64,000 nt of DNA, from positions 124,001 to 188,000 of the forward strand of contig NZ_JAOYTH010000011.1 in NCBI RefSeq assembly GCF_025847205.1, written 5' to 3'. The notes under the pieces are model-generated. The model searched no databases. It saw only the letters and a program-made list of their open reading frames with translations, and was not told the origin of the DNA. Source of the DNA: Pararhizobium sp. YC-54. Lineage in GTDB: Bacteria > Pseudomonadota > Alphaproteobacteria > Rhizobiales > Rhizobiaceae. Shown here in pieces: positions 8,154 to 16,752 of this stretch (the stretch's first letter is position 1; each line of letters begins with the position of its first letter). The translations under genes were made by a program, and so were the position numbers.

Positions 8154-9215
8154 TCACTGCTTGTAGATCAGCCAGTCACGCCCGGACGGCTGCTCGCTTT
8201 CGGCCCCATGAACGACCGTCTGGTCTCCACCCTTGCCCTGCGCCCTGGCGAGCGCCTTTTCGGCCGTGCTGACGAGATCAAACGCGTTGCTGGCATCATC
8301 CGACATGCATACGCCCACCGAAAGCGTCACGCAGCCGAGGTCGCGCCCGGTTTTCGGATGTTTGAAATGGGTGCCGCGCAAAGCCGAGCGCAGAAGCGCC
8401 ACCAACCGCACCACCTCCCGCTCCTCGCCCGCGCTGACCAGAAAGCCGAAACGGGTGCCGTCGAAACGGGCGACCAGCTCGGTTGACGGGAAAGCCTGCT
8501 GGATAATGCCGCCAATATGCCGCGCCAGCGGCTCAGCCAATGCGGCGGCCTGTTCGCCCGACAGGCGGCGGCTGGTGTCCGGCTCGGCAATGGCGATACC
8601 GCAGGCAAGCGGCAGATCGGGATCGGCATAGACCTTGGCCAGAGCCTTGTTGAAGGCGCGGCGATTGGCAAGCCCCGTCACCGCATCCGAAAACTTCTTT
8701 GCTTCAAAGTCGGCAAGCTCTTTCTGGACACCGGCGATGACGGTGGACTGCGCGGTGACGCTCTGCTCCATTTCGGCATTGTGCGAGACCTGGCGCTCGG
8801 TGGCGCGCTTCAGCGCCTGAATGGAGTTTTGCAATGCCGTCTGGTTCGCGTCGTCGGAGACGACCAGCGCTTTTGTTGCTTCGCTGATCAGCCGTCCGTA
8901 ATCATCAAGCTGGTCTTTTTCCCGCGACAAGAGGTTCATGAAATTGCTCATCTCGTCGCGCACGATCGTGGTTGATCGCGCCAGCACGCTTGCTTCGTGA
9001 TGATGCGGCAAATATTTGCGGCCAAGTTCGTCGAGCGCCGATTGCGACTTGTATTTACCGAGCGCGATGAAATCGCGCACCAGGTCCGGATTGGCACCGG
9101 CATAGGCTTCGTAGACGAGTTCGTAATTCCTGGGGATGGCATCGATGCCCATCTGGTGCATGGCGGTGGCGATCCGCAGGGCAAGGTCGTTCGGCATGGA
9201 TTTCTTGTTGGCCAT
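8154..9215 (-). CDS. GGDEF-domain protein with degenerate active site
   Basis: A 353-residue protein with a helical N-terminal region (1-170, including a likely coiled coil at about 120-175) and a C-terminal GGDEF fold. The start at 9215 has GGAG upstream; the open frame extends to 9458 without support. The fold is marked by DAVTGLANRRAFNKAL (178-192) and the late VTLSVGV strand, but the signature loop reads DGTRF (252-256) instead of GGDEF. No RxxD inhibitory site precedes it. Loss of the acidic metal ligand and glycines predicts no diguanylate cyclase activity, so a c-di-GMP or GTP sensing or protein-interaction role is more likely. No membrane segment is present, so it is probably cytoplasmic. 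Confidence 0.8.
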   Translation of the reverse strand: MANKKSMPNDLALRIATAMHQMGIDAIPRNYELVYEAYAGANPDLVRDFIALGKYKSQSALDELGRKYLPHHHEASVLARSTTIVRDEMSNFMNLLSREKDQLDDYGRLISEATKALVVSDDANQTALQNSIQALKRATERQVSHNAEMEQSVTAQSTVIAGVQKELADFEAKKFSDAVTGLANRRAFNKALAKVYADPDLPLACGIAIAEPDTSRRLSGEQAAALAEPLARHIGGIIQQAFPSTELVARFDGTRFGFLVSAGEEREVVRLVALLRSALRGTHFKHPKTGRDLGCVTLSVGVCMSDDASNAFDLVSTAEKALARAQGKGGDQTVVHGAESEQPSGRDWLIYKQ

Positions 9216-9438
9216 GAGGGCTCCGGCTGTGTGCAGGAGCGGACACCTAGCATGGGCAACTTTCTTCGCCGCTAACCGGAACTGTCGCATTTTAGGAAAC
9301 CTTAACCGGCTGTAGCGAAGAGGCACAATTGACCCCAGCTTTCGAATGCGCTTGGCAATATCCTGCTGAGCCCTGTAAAGGAAACGCCGGAGCGCCTGCC
9401 TGCCTTTTCGAGAGGGCGCATTGACGTTTGGAAGCTTG

Positions 9439-10413
9439 ATGGCGCTGATCATAGACACACGGACCGAGCCGGAGCGCGCTTTGGCGATTGCCTGCGAGAC
9501 GCTTGGCGAAGGCCTGCCCGTGGCGATCCCGACGGAGACGGTTTATGGGCTGGCCGCCGATGCCACCAATCCGGACGCGATCAGCCGCATCTATGAAATG
9601 AAGGGCCGTCCACGCTTCAACCCGCTGATCTGCCATGTCGCCGATTTTGCCATGGCCGAGGCGCATGTCACCTTCGATCCCCTGTCGCGGCAACTGGCTA
9701 AAGCCTTCTGGCCGGGGCCGTTGACGCTGATCCTGCCGATCAAGCCGGAGAGCGGCGTGCATCCGCTGGCGTCCGCTGGCCTCGACACGCTGGGCATCCG
9801 CATGCCGGAAGGATTTTCGCAGCACGTCATCGCCCGCTTCGGCAGGCCGCTGGCGGCACCGAGCGCCAACACTTCGGGCAAGATCAGTCCGACCAGTGCC
9901 GCCCATGTCGAAGCCGATCTCGGCGACAAGCTGAGATTGATCCTCGATGCGGGCGCTGCCGAAATCGGACTGGAATCGACCATCATCAAGGTGGACGGCG
10001 ATGACGTCCGGTTGCTGCGTCCAGGCGGCCTGGATGTGGCGGATATCGAGAGGCTGACCGGCAAGACGGTTTTGCGGCCTGAAACGGCCGGTGCTGCAAT
10101 CGAAGCGCCGGGCATGCTCGCTTCGCATTATGCGCCGGGTGCCGCGGTGCGGCTGAATGCGGCGAATGTCAAACCGGGAGAAGCCGTGATCCGGTTTGGC
10201 GGCAAATCGCTGCCGGGCGAGGAGAATGCCAAAGCGGTGCTCGACCTCAGCCCTTCGGCAAACCTGCGCGAGGCGGCCGCCAATCTGTTCGCCTATATGA
10301 AACAGGCCGACGCTTCCGGCGCCAAAACCATCGCCTTCGGACCGATCCCGAACGAGGGTCTTGGCGAGGCGATCATCGACCGGATCGAACGCGCCGCTGC
10401 GCCACGGGAATGA
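9439..10413 (+). CDS. tsaC: L-threonylcarbamoyladenylate synthase (TsaC/Sua5)
   Basis: Makes threonylcarbamoyl-AMP from Thr, bicarbonate and ATP for the universal t6A37 tRNA modification. At 324 residues it is the long Sua5 type: the YrdC-like domain occupies about 1-200 and a C-terminal Sua5 domain follows. Diagnostic motifs are IPTETVYGLAADA, KGRPRFNPLICHV (KxR and SxxN-type region), FWPGPLTLIL, SANTSGKISPT, and GLESTIIKV. The linker PGMLASHYAPGA is typical of Sua5. The ATG at 9439 follows GGAAG with 5-nt spacing; an upstream TTG at 9421 would add six residues. The next gene begins 4 nt after its stop. Confidence 0.93.
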   Translation: MALIIDTRTEPERALAIACETLGEGLPVAIPTETVYGLAADATNPDAISRIYEMKGRPRFNPLICHVADFAMAEAHVTFDPLSRQLAKAFWPGPLTLILPIKPESGVHPLASAGLDTLGIRMPEGFSQHVIARFGRPLAAPSANTSGKISPTSAAHVEADLGDKLRLILDAGAAEIGLESTIIKVDGDDVRLLRPGGLDVADIERLTGKTVLRPETAGAAIEAPGMLASHYAPGAAVRLNAANVKPGEAVIRFGGKSLPGEENAKAVLDLSPSANLREAAANLFAYMKQADASGAKTIAFGPIPNEGLGEAIIDRIERAAAPRE

Positions 10414-10417
10414 CCCT

Positions 10418-11854
10418 ATGACCAACGCCCTGCCCTCCGCCGATCTCATCGCCCGCTTCACCGCCATCGTCGGCGCGGCAAATGCGCTGACGGATCAGGC
10501 CGATATTGCGCCTTATCTCGTCGAATCCCGCGGCCTCTACAAGGGCAGCGCGCCACTGGTGCTCAGACCCGGCAGCGTCGCGGAAGTATCTGAAATCCTC
10601 AAGCTAGCCAGCGAAACCGGCGTCGCGATCGTTCCGCAGGGTGGCAATACCGGCCATGTGGCGGGACAGATTCCGCGCACCGGGGCTGATGATATCGTGC
10701 TGTCGCTCCAGCGGCTGAACCGCATCCGCGATATCGATCCCGTCGGCAATGTCATCGTTGCCGATGCCGGCTGCATTCTTGCCGATATCCAGGAGGCGGC
10801 GGAAGCGCATGACCGGCTCTTTCCGCTGTCGCTCGGCTCGGAAGGCTCCTGCCGGATCGGCGGCAACCTGTCCACCAATGCCGGCGGCACCGCAGTGCTT
10901 GCCTATGGCAACATGCGGCAACTCTGCCTCGGCCTCGAAGTCGTGTTGCCGACCGGCGAGATCTGGGACGGGCTGCGGCGGCTGAAGAAGGACAATACCG
11001 GCTACGACCTGCGCGACCTGTTTATCGGCGCCGAAGGCACGCTCGGCATTATCACCGGCGCGGTGCTCAAACTGTTTCCGCAGCCGCGCGGCCATCAGGT
11101 GGCCTTTGCCGGCCTGAAAAGCGTTGCCGATGCGCTGGCCCTGTTCGACAAGGCATCGAGCCTCTGCGGCCCGGCGCTGACCGGTTTCGAGCTGATGCCG
11201 CGCCTGGGCGTCGAGTTTACCGCAAGACATATTCCCGGTGTACGCGATCCAATGGAGACGGTTCATGCCTGGTATGCGCTGATCGACATCTCGACCTCGG
11301 ATTCGGCCGAAAGTGCCGAGCGGATGATGCAGACGCTGCTCGAAACGGAAGTTTCCAGCGGCCTCGTCGAGAACGCCGTCGTGGCCGCGAGCGAAGCGCA
11401 GCGCAAGAGCCTCTGGCACATGCGTGAAAGCATGTCGCCGGCCCAGAAGCCGGAGGGCGGGTCGATCAAGCACGATGTGTCAGTGCCGGTCTCCAGCATT
11501 CCGGCCTTCATGGCGGAGGCCGATGCGGCGGTGATGAAAGCCATTCCCGGCGCCCGCATCTGCGCGTTCGGCCATATGGGTGACGGCAACATTCACTATA
11601 ACATCTCGCAGCCGGTCGGCGCCGACAAGGATCAGTTCATCGGCCGCTGGCGCGAGATGAACGCGATCGTCCACGGCATCGTCCTGAAATACAATGGCTC
11701 GATCTCGGCCGAGCACGGCATCGGCCAGCTGAAGCGCGACGAACTGGCCGAAGTCCGCTCGCCGATCGAGATCGAGCTGATGCAGCGGATCAAGCATGCC
11801 TTCGACCCCGCCGGGATCATGAACCCCGGCAAGGTGCTCAAGGCCTCAAGCTAG
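10418..11854 (+). CDS. FAD-linked oxidase (GlcD / D-2-hydroxyacid dehydrogenase type)
   Basis: A 478-residue flavoprotein of the vanillyl-alcohol-oxidase superfamily that oxidises a D-2-hydroxyacid such as D-lactate, glycolate or D-2-hydroxyglutarate. The FAD-binding half shows VPQGGNTGHVAGQIP (about 70), VIVADAGCILADIQEAA, LGSEGSCRIGGNLSTNAGG and FIGAEGTLGIIT. The C-terminal half carries FGHMGDGNIHYNI and SAEHGIGQLKRDEL, the metal- and substrate-binding segments of the family, and ends with AFDPAGIMNPGKVL. Start ATG at 10418 is 4 nt after tsaC, suggesting co-transcription though the functions are unrelated. Exact substrate cannot be decided from motifs. Confidence 0.9.
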   Translation: MTNALPSADLIARFTAIVGAANALTDQADIAPYLVESRGLYKGSAPLVLRPGSVAEVSEILKLASETGVAIVPQGGNTGHVAGQIPRTGADDIVLSLQRLNRIRDIDPVGNVIVADAGCILADIQEAAEAHDRLFPLSLGSEGSCRIGGNLSTNAGGTAVLAYGNMRQLCLGLEVVLPTGEIWDGLRRLKKDNTGYDLRDLFIGAEGTLGIITGAVLKLFPQPRGHQVAFAGLKSVADALALFDKASSLCGPALTGFELMPRLGVEFTARHIPGVRDPMETVHAWYALIDISTSDSAESAERMMQTLLETEVSSGLVENAVVAASEAQRKSLWHMRESMSPAQKPEGGSIKHDVSVPVSSIPAFMAEADAAVMKAIPGARICAFGHMGDGNIHYNISQPVGADKDQFIGRWREMNAIVHGIVLKYNGSISAEHGIGQLKRDELAEVRSPIEIELMQRIKHAFDPAGIMNPGKVLKASS

Positions 11855-11856
11855 AA

Positions 11857-14460
11857 TCAGTAGCCGCCAAGGCGCAGCTGCGACAGGCTGAACAATGTGT
11901 CGGCGCTGATACCGCCGCCGCCGCCCGACAGGATCAGCTGGGCGCCGGACACATCGACATTGTTCTCGACATCATAAAGCGCGGTGAAGCGGAGAAGCAG
12001 CTTTTCCAGCTTGTCGGGGTCCTGTAGATCCTTCACGTCCAGCACACGGTTGATATAGGCATATTGCAGATCGACATCGGCGCTCGACATTTCCTCGGGG
12101 ATGCTGAATGTGGTCTGGATGACCTGCAGCAGCGCGCTGTCGGCCAGGAGATCATAGGCGGTGTTGATGCCTGTCGCCTGTCGCCGGAAGTAGAGCGCCA
12201 GACGGACCCCTGCATTCTCCTCACCCTTTTGCTGCTCAAGGGTCTGGTTCAGATAGAGATCTTCGGTCTCCAGCAGCCCGCGCCTGGTCTGGATGCCAAG
12301 TTCCGGGCGTGCCAGATTGCCCTCGCTGTCAAAATTGTAGGAGGAGACGAGTTCCTTGTAGATCGTCGTGTCCGGCTCTTTGTTGATGAAGCTGTTCGGG
12401 TCGCTGAAATCGGAATCGAACATCTTGCGGACATAGTCGGTCGTCACCTCTTCCGGATCGAGACCGGCGGCGACAAGCATGAAATCGACCAGACGCCGGT
12501 TGGACAGAAGCTGGTCGAGCGTTTTGATCTTCTCGATCTCGCCGCTGTAATATTTCGCTTCCGCGGTTGCCTTGGTCTTTTCATCCTCGCTGGCAAACCG
12601 GCTTTTTTCGATGACATAGGATTTGGCGGTGTTGAGAATCTCGGATTCGGCCTGCGCCAGCATCGGCACGCCGGCCGACCCGTCCGCATTGAAATTGAAG
12701 GCTTTTGCCAGCTGAACATAGCGGTCGTCCTTCAGCGTATAGACATAGCTTGCCGGATCGGTGAGATCGCTGGTCAGCACCTTTCTCAACTTGCGCGCGG
12801 TGTCGTCCTCGTTTTCGAGGCCGACAGCGGTGAGCGCCAGTTTCATGATCTTGGTGTCGGACAGCAGGTCGTCGACATTGGAAACGACGCTCATCAGGCT
12901 TTTGTAGGACTTGATCAGGCTCTCGTCGGCGGCTTCGTCGGTGTCGTTGTAGCGCACCATGTAGTTGTCGGAGGTCAGCTTGGTCTGCGCTGCGGTTTGC
13001 GCCGTATCGCCGGCTGCCAGCGTCCCGTCCGTCTGGAAATTGAACGCCGCCCGTAACGCCTTGTAGGCGGCGTTGTATTCGCCTCCCTTGGTGTTGACGA
13101 AGCTTGCCGGGTCGTTCGGATCGCTGGTCAGAATGCTTTCGAGCGTCGTCACCGTCGTGCTGGACGGCAGGCCGAAGGCTGTGAGGATGTAGGAATAGAG
13201 CCGGCTGTCACCCTTGATCTGCGCAACCGTGGTGACGGTTGCGATCGTATTCTCATAATAGGCCTTGTGCAGCAGGGCGACCGATGTCGTGGCGCGCGGA
13301 GCCTTGTAGGCATAGACTTCCTTGGTTGCCTGCCGGCTGTCTGCGGCCTGTGCCGTTCCGCCTGCGGGCACTGAGCCATCCGCCGCGAAATCGTACATCA
13401 GGGCCAGATCCTTGAAGACCGCGATCCGCGAAATCGTCGCAGAACTCTCCTTCTGCTTGGTCTGCAGATCGGCGGCGTAGAAGTTCACGCCCTTCATCGT
13501 CGTCAGAGAGGCCTGACGCTGGTCGATCTGCGCTTGCAATGCGGCGCGTTCTGCATCGGTGAGATCTGGCTCGGCCATCTGCGTCCGCAGATCGCGGATT
13601 TCGGCCTCGACGCCGGCATAGGCATCGATATTGCTGGTCATTTCCGGGAAAGCGGCGTCGATCGTGGCGATATTTGCCTGCAGGGTGTCCTTTTCGGCCT
13701 GCAACGTCACCTTGTCTTCATCCGATGTCTCGGGCAGCGCCAGAAGAGCATCGATCTTGGTTATGCGCGTCTGCGACTGGACCCGGCTCGACAGAGCGGA
13801 GAGTGCATCGGTGGATGACGCGTTGGTCGCCTGAGCGTCCGCCAGGGCCGTTGCAAAGTTTATGTTGTAGTAGCTGTTCGGATCGTCGAGATCGCTGACC
13901 AGCGCCCCGCGCACCTGCTCGTAATTGTAATATTTCTCGTCAACGCCGAACACCCGGAACGTATAGGATCGTAACCTGTCGTTCTGCAGGAGTTGATCCA
14001 CGTTGGTAATCGTGTCCATCATTGTGTCGTAGTAGCGCGTCTCCTCGGCCATCTCTGAATCGATGTTGGCGACGGTCTGGTTATACAGGCCGATCAGCGC
14101 GTCTTCCTGTGCATCACTTTGAACCACCTCGGTCGACTGGGAAAAACTGAACGCCATCGCGAAATTGCGGTAGCGCTCATCCGTCAGCATATTGGCGTAG
14201 CTGCTGTCGTCGCTGAGGTCGCTTTCCATGACCTTGCGCATGAAGGCCTTGGCGTACGTCATGTCTTCCAGGCCATGGGCCTTCATCGCATAGGCATAGA
14301 GCCGGTAGTCGTCGAGGAACGCGTCGATCGAAGTGACATTGCCGATATTGGCCTTGTAATATTCGGTTTCGCGGGCGACCAGCGTCTGTTGCGACGTGCG
14401 TTGAAGACTGGTCTTCATGTCGCGCGTGAGGAGATTGTAGTCGATGTATGTGGAAACCAT
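11857..14460 (-). CDS. Large DUF1217 protein with five repeats (flagellum-associated family)
   Basis: An 867-residue, Ala/Asp/Thr-rich protein made of five DUF1217 units of roughly 140-170 residues. Each starts with a V/I-x-S/T-V/L-D-x-L/F-L block and continues with a helix ending in F/L-G-L/V, S-D-L-x-D-P-x-S-Y and a final A-F-x-F. The clearest starts are NVTSIDAFLDDYRLYAYAM, TITNVDQLLQNDRLRSYTF, TVTTVAQIKGDSRLYSYIL, VVSNVDDLLSDTKIMKLAL and KIKTLDQLLSNRRLVDFML. A long coiled-coil-like region (TQMAEPDLTDAERAALQAQI) follows the second unit. DUF1217 genes usually sit in rhizobial flagellar clusters, but no flagellar gene is in this window. There is no signal peptide, as for proteins exported by the flagellar apparatus. 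It converges on the FAD-oxidase gene with 2 nt between stops. Confidence 0.8.
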   Translation of the reverse strand: MVSTYIDYNLLTRDMKTSLQRTSQQTLVARETEYYKANIGNVTSIDAFLDDYRLYAYAMKAHGLEDMTYAKAFMRKVMESDLSDDSSYANMLTDERYRNFAMAFSFSQSTEVVQSDAQEDALIGLYNQTVANIDSEMAEETRYYDTMMDTITNVDQLLQNDRLRSYTFRVFGVDEKYYNYEQVRGALVSDLDDPNSYYNINFATALADAQATNASSTDALSALSSRVQSQTRITKIDALLALPETSDEDKVTLQAEKDTLQANIATIDAAFPEMTSNIDAYAGVEAEIRDLRTQMAEPDLTDAERAALQAQIDQRQASLTTMKGVNFYAADLQTKQKESSATISRIAVFKDLALMYDFAADGSVPAGGTAQAADSRQATKEVYAYKAPRATTSVALLHKAYYENTIATVTTVAQIKGDSRLYSYILTAFGLPSSTTVTTLESILTSDPNDPASFVNTKGGEYNAAYKALRAAFNFQTDGTLAAGDTAQTAAQTKLTSDNYMVRYNDTDEAADESLIKSYKSLMSVVSNVDDLLSDTKIMKLALTAVGLENEDDTARKLRKVLTSDLTDPASYVYTLKDDRYVQLAKAFNFNADGSAGVPMLAQAESEILNTAKSYVIEKSRFASEDEKTKATAEAKYYSGEIEKIKTLDQLLSNRRLVDFMLVAAGLDPEEVTTDYVRKMFDSDFSDPNSFINKEPDTTIYKELVSSYNFDSEGNLARPELGIQTRRGLLETEDLYLNQTLEQQKGEENAGVRLALYFRRQATGINTAYDLLADSALLQVIQTTFSIPEEMSSADVDLQYAYINRVLDVKDLQDPDKLEKLLLRFTALYDVENNVDVSGAQLILSGGGGGISADTLFSLSQLRLGGY

Positions 14461-14808
14461 TGCCGCTCTGCCGATCGCCTGAAATTGCCGACGCTATGGC
14501 GTCCGCACGGAAGCAATGCCGCGCAAAGCGGCCATGATCCTAAACACCATCGCCGGTCATCCTTGTGCGTGGCTTTTCCTTGCCCCGGCGGCGCGCGATC
14601 GGGAGGCTGGCAAAATGCCGCCGATTTTCTTCAGATTTGAGAAACCCTGCTGCGTTGGCCTTTGCTAACCATCAGGAAATGCAAAGTTTTTTAACTGCGA
14701 TTTTTAAGTGGTCTCAAACGCGGCCCACCTATCCTTGGCTCACAGAGGACGAAAAGTCCCGACGAGAAGACCGGAAACCGGCTCTCAAGGAAAACAAGGG
14801 CGATTGAA

Positions 14809-15375
14809 ATGCTGAAAACACTTTCCCAACCGGCTTGGGTTGAAACCACGCTGCGACTGGATCCGAAACGCTTCCCCCAGCAGGCAAGCTATACCTTGCA
14901 CGGACAGCCCAGCAATGTCACCATAAGCTTGGACGAGCGCGGCGCGGTGCTGCGCAAGGTTCTGCCATCAAGCGGCTTGCCGCTGTCGATCGCACTGCCG
15001 GCACGCGCCTTCAAAGGTGTTGCGGCACGCGCCATAGACCATGGAGACGGAGAAGTGACCGTGACGCTTGAACTGCATCATGACGACCCGGACCTCTGCA
15101 TCCCGCTTCTGGTCGCCCACGATCTTTCCGACATTGCCGCCGACTGGCGCACATGGTCGGAAGCCTACCGGATCCCGATGCTGATGGTCGAAGCCGACGG
15201 CGTCGCCCGCCCGCTGGAAGACCATCTCGGCGAAGTCCGTACCCGCGATATCAAGCCGCGCCGCCGCCACTCGCTGTTCAACGACCGCCGCCCGCGCTTC
15301 CTGATGCGCCGCACGGCCGGCAGCCTCGGTATCAACATGAAGATCAACGGCCGCGAAATCATCGCTCGCAACTGA
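14809..15375 (+). CDS. DUF6101-like conserved rhizobial protein
   Basis: A 188-residue soluble protein. The C-terminal half holds the recognisable segment: YRIPMLMVEADGVARPL, RRRHSLFNDRRPRFLMRR, and a GSLGINMKINGREIIAR ending. I associate this with a family of unknown function found across Rhizobiales (DUF6101), from memory. The N-terminal half is beta-rich and resembles a PilZ-like or barrel arrangement only loosely. No signal peptide is present. It is transcribed alone and is followed by a good intrinsic terminator. Confidence 0.7.
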   Translation: MLKTLSQPAWVETTLRLDPKRFPQQASYTLHGQPSNVTISLDERGAVLRKVLPSSGLPLSIALPARAFKGVAARAIDHGDGEVTVTLELHHDDPDLCIPLLVAHDLSDIAADWRTWSEAYRIPMLMVEADGVARPLEDHLGEVRTRDIKPRRRHSLFNDRRPRFLMRRTAGSLGINMKINGREIIARN

Positions 15376-15413
15376 TTTTCGACACAATCTCCAAGCCTTC
15401 CTCCAGTGCAAAA

Positions 15414-15441
15414 GACCGGCTGTCCCTGCGGCCGGTTTTTT
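15414..15441 (+). terminator. Intrinsic terminator after the DUF6101-like gene
   Basis: Arms GACCGGC (15414-15420) and GCCGGTTT (15431-15438) flank a 10-nt loop and are followed by an uninterrupted T run and a second T-rich stretch. Confidence 0.75.
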
Positions 15442-15544
15442 GTTTTTGTTTTCAGACAGTTATCAAGCCTCTGGAAAACCTTGGAAGCGCCTTCTTGATG
15501 CCACAGCCGGCCTGCACATTGCCGGCACGAGAAGGAAACATTTC

Positions 15545-15637
15545 ATGCGCACATTCATCCTCGCGGCCCTTGCCGCCTTTTCCGCCCGGTTTGCCAAGAC
15601 GAAGAAGAACCGCGACGAGGAACTGAGCTGGGCGTGA
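15545..15637 (+). CDS. Putative 30-residue small protein
   Basis: A very short frame, with AGAAGGA 8 nt before the ATG. The product starts with a hydrophobic segment (MRTFILAALAAFSARF) and ends in a charged tail (KTKKNRDEELSWA), the layout of a small membrane-anchored peptide. It lies between two strong terminators (15414-15441 and 15699-15727), as an independent transcription unit would. No family is recognised and translation is unproven. Confidence 0.4.
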   Translation: MRTFILAALAAFSARFAKTKKNRDEELSWA

Positions 15638-15698
15638 CTTGCCACAGCCCTGCGCTTTGAAGCGCGGCACGGCGACGGTTTTACTGCGGTGGACCCCT

Positions 15699-15727
15699 GC
15701 CCTCCGGCCATCCGGAGGGCTTTTTTT
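15699..15727 (+). terminator. Strong intrinsic terminator
   Basis: A perfect 9-bp stem (GCCCTCCGG, 15699-15707; CCGGAGGGC, 15712-15720) with a 4-nt loop and seven T. The T run overlaps the stop codon of the convergent ubiA gene. It ends the transcript of the small protein at 15545. Confidence 0.85.
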
Positions 15728-16685
15728 ATGCCAGCCGGACCAGCAGCGCGGCGCAAAGGCCGGCAAACAGGATCAGTCCAACAACATTGTTGAACTTGAA
15801 CAGGGCCAGGCACTGAGCGGCATCGTGAATATCGAGCACGAGGATCTGGTAAAACAGCATGACGGCCGCAACCAAAAGGCCGATATAGGCCAGAAATCCG
15901 GCCCCAGCGAGCGCAAACGCAACGAACAGCAGCAATACCGTCAGTCCGTAGAGGGCAAATAGCCACGGGCGCGGGCGTTCGCCGAACCGCCGCGCGGTTG
16001 AGCGCACGCCGATCAGTTCGTCATCCTCCCTGTCCTGGTAGGCATAGATCGTATCGTAGCCGACAGTCCAGGCGATGGCTGCGAGATAAAGCACGGCCGG
16101 TGCAAGCCCGAGCGTTCCGAACTCCGCCGACCACCCCATGACAGCCCCCCAGGAAAAGGCAAGGCCGAGGAAGAATTGCGGCCAGTCGGTAAACCGCTTG
16201 GCGAACGGATAGACGGCAACGAAGATCAGCGAGAAGACGCCGAGGAAAATCGAAAAACCGTTGAACTGCAACAGCACGATCAGACCGGCGAGCGCCTGCA
16301 GCACCATGAAAACCTTGGCCTGCAACCGGGTGACGCGACCGGACGGCAGCGGCCGCGAGCGGGTGCGCGCCACTTCCATGTCGATGTCGTGATCGACGAT
16401 GTCATTATAGGTGCATCCGGCGCCGCGCATGGCAACCGCGCCGATGAAAAACAGGATGAGGTGCAGGACGAAACGGCCGGGCGAAAACGTACCGAGCGCG
16501 GCTGCCGCATTGGCCGCCAGCGCCGCCGACCAGAAACAGGGCCACATCAGCAATTGCCAGCCGATCGGCCTGTCCCAGCGGGCAAGCTGCGCATAGGGCC
16601 AGAGCGGCCTTGGCAGCACGCGGTAAACCCAGTTGTTGGACGGCGCATCGTGGACGCGCCCGGAATCGGCTGGACGTGTGTTCAT
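15726..16685 (-). CDS. ubiA: 4-hydroxybenzoate polyprenyltransferase
   Basis: Integral membrane prenyltransferase that attaches the polyprenyl tail (decaprenyl in rhizobia) to 4-hydroxybenzoate in ubiquinone synthesis. The ATG at 16685 gives 319 residues; the frame stays open further upstream without a better start. The two Asp-rich magnesium sites are intact: AGCTYNDIVDHDIDMEVART (NDxxDxxxD) near 120, followed by RSRPLPSGRV, and AYQDREDDELIGVRSTA near 240. Eight or nine hydrophobic helices are spread through the rest. ispB, which would supply the polyprenyl diphosphate, lies elsewhere in the window (39118-40137). Confidence 0.92.
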   Translation of the reverse strand: MNTRPADSGRVHDAPSNNWVYRVLPRPLWPYAQLARWDRPIGWQLLMWPCFWSAALAANAAAALGTFSPGRFVLHLILFFIGAVAMRGAGCTYNDIVDHDIDMEVARTRSRPLPSGRVTRLQAKVFMVLQALAGLIVLLQFNGFSIFLGVFSLIFVAVYPFAKRFTDWPQFFLGLAFSWGAVMGWSAEFGTLGLAPAVLYLAAIAWTVGYDTIYAYQDREDDELIGVRSTARRFGERPRPWLFALYGLTVLLLFVAFALAGAGFLAYIGLLVAAVMLFYQILVLDIHDAAQCLALFKFNNVVGLILFAGLCAALLVRLA

Positions 16686-16752
16686 GCCATTTGTTTGCAG
16701 CGCAAGCCATCCCGGGTCAAGCGGGCAGACCGGCGCACTGTAAAACCAGCGC

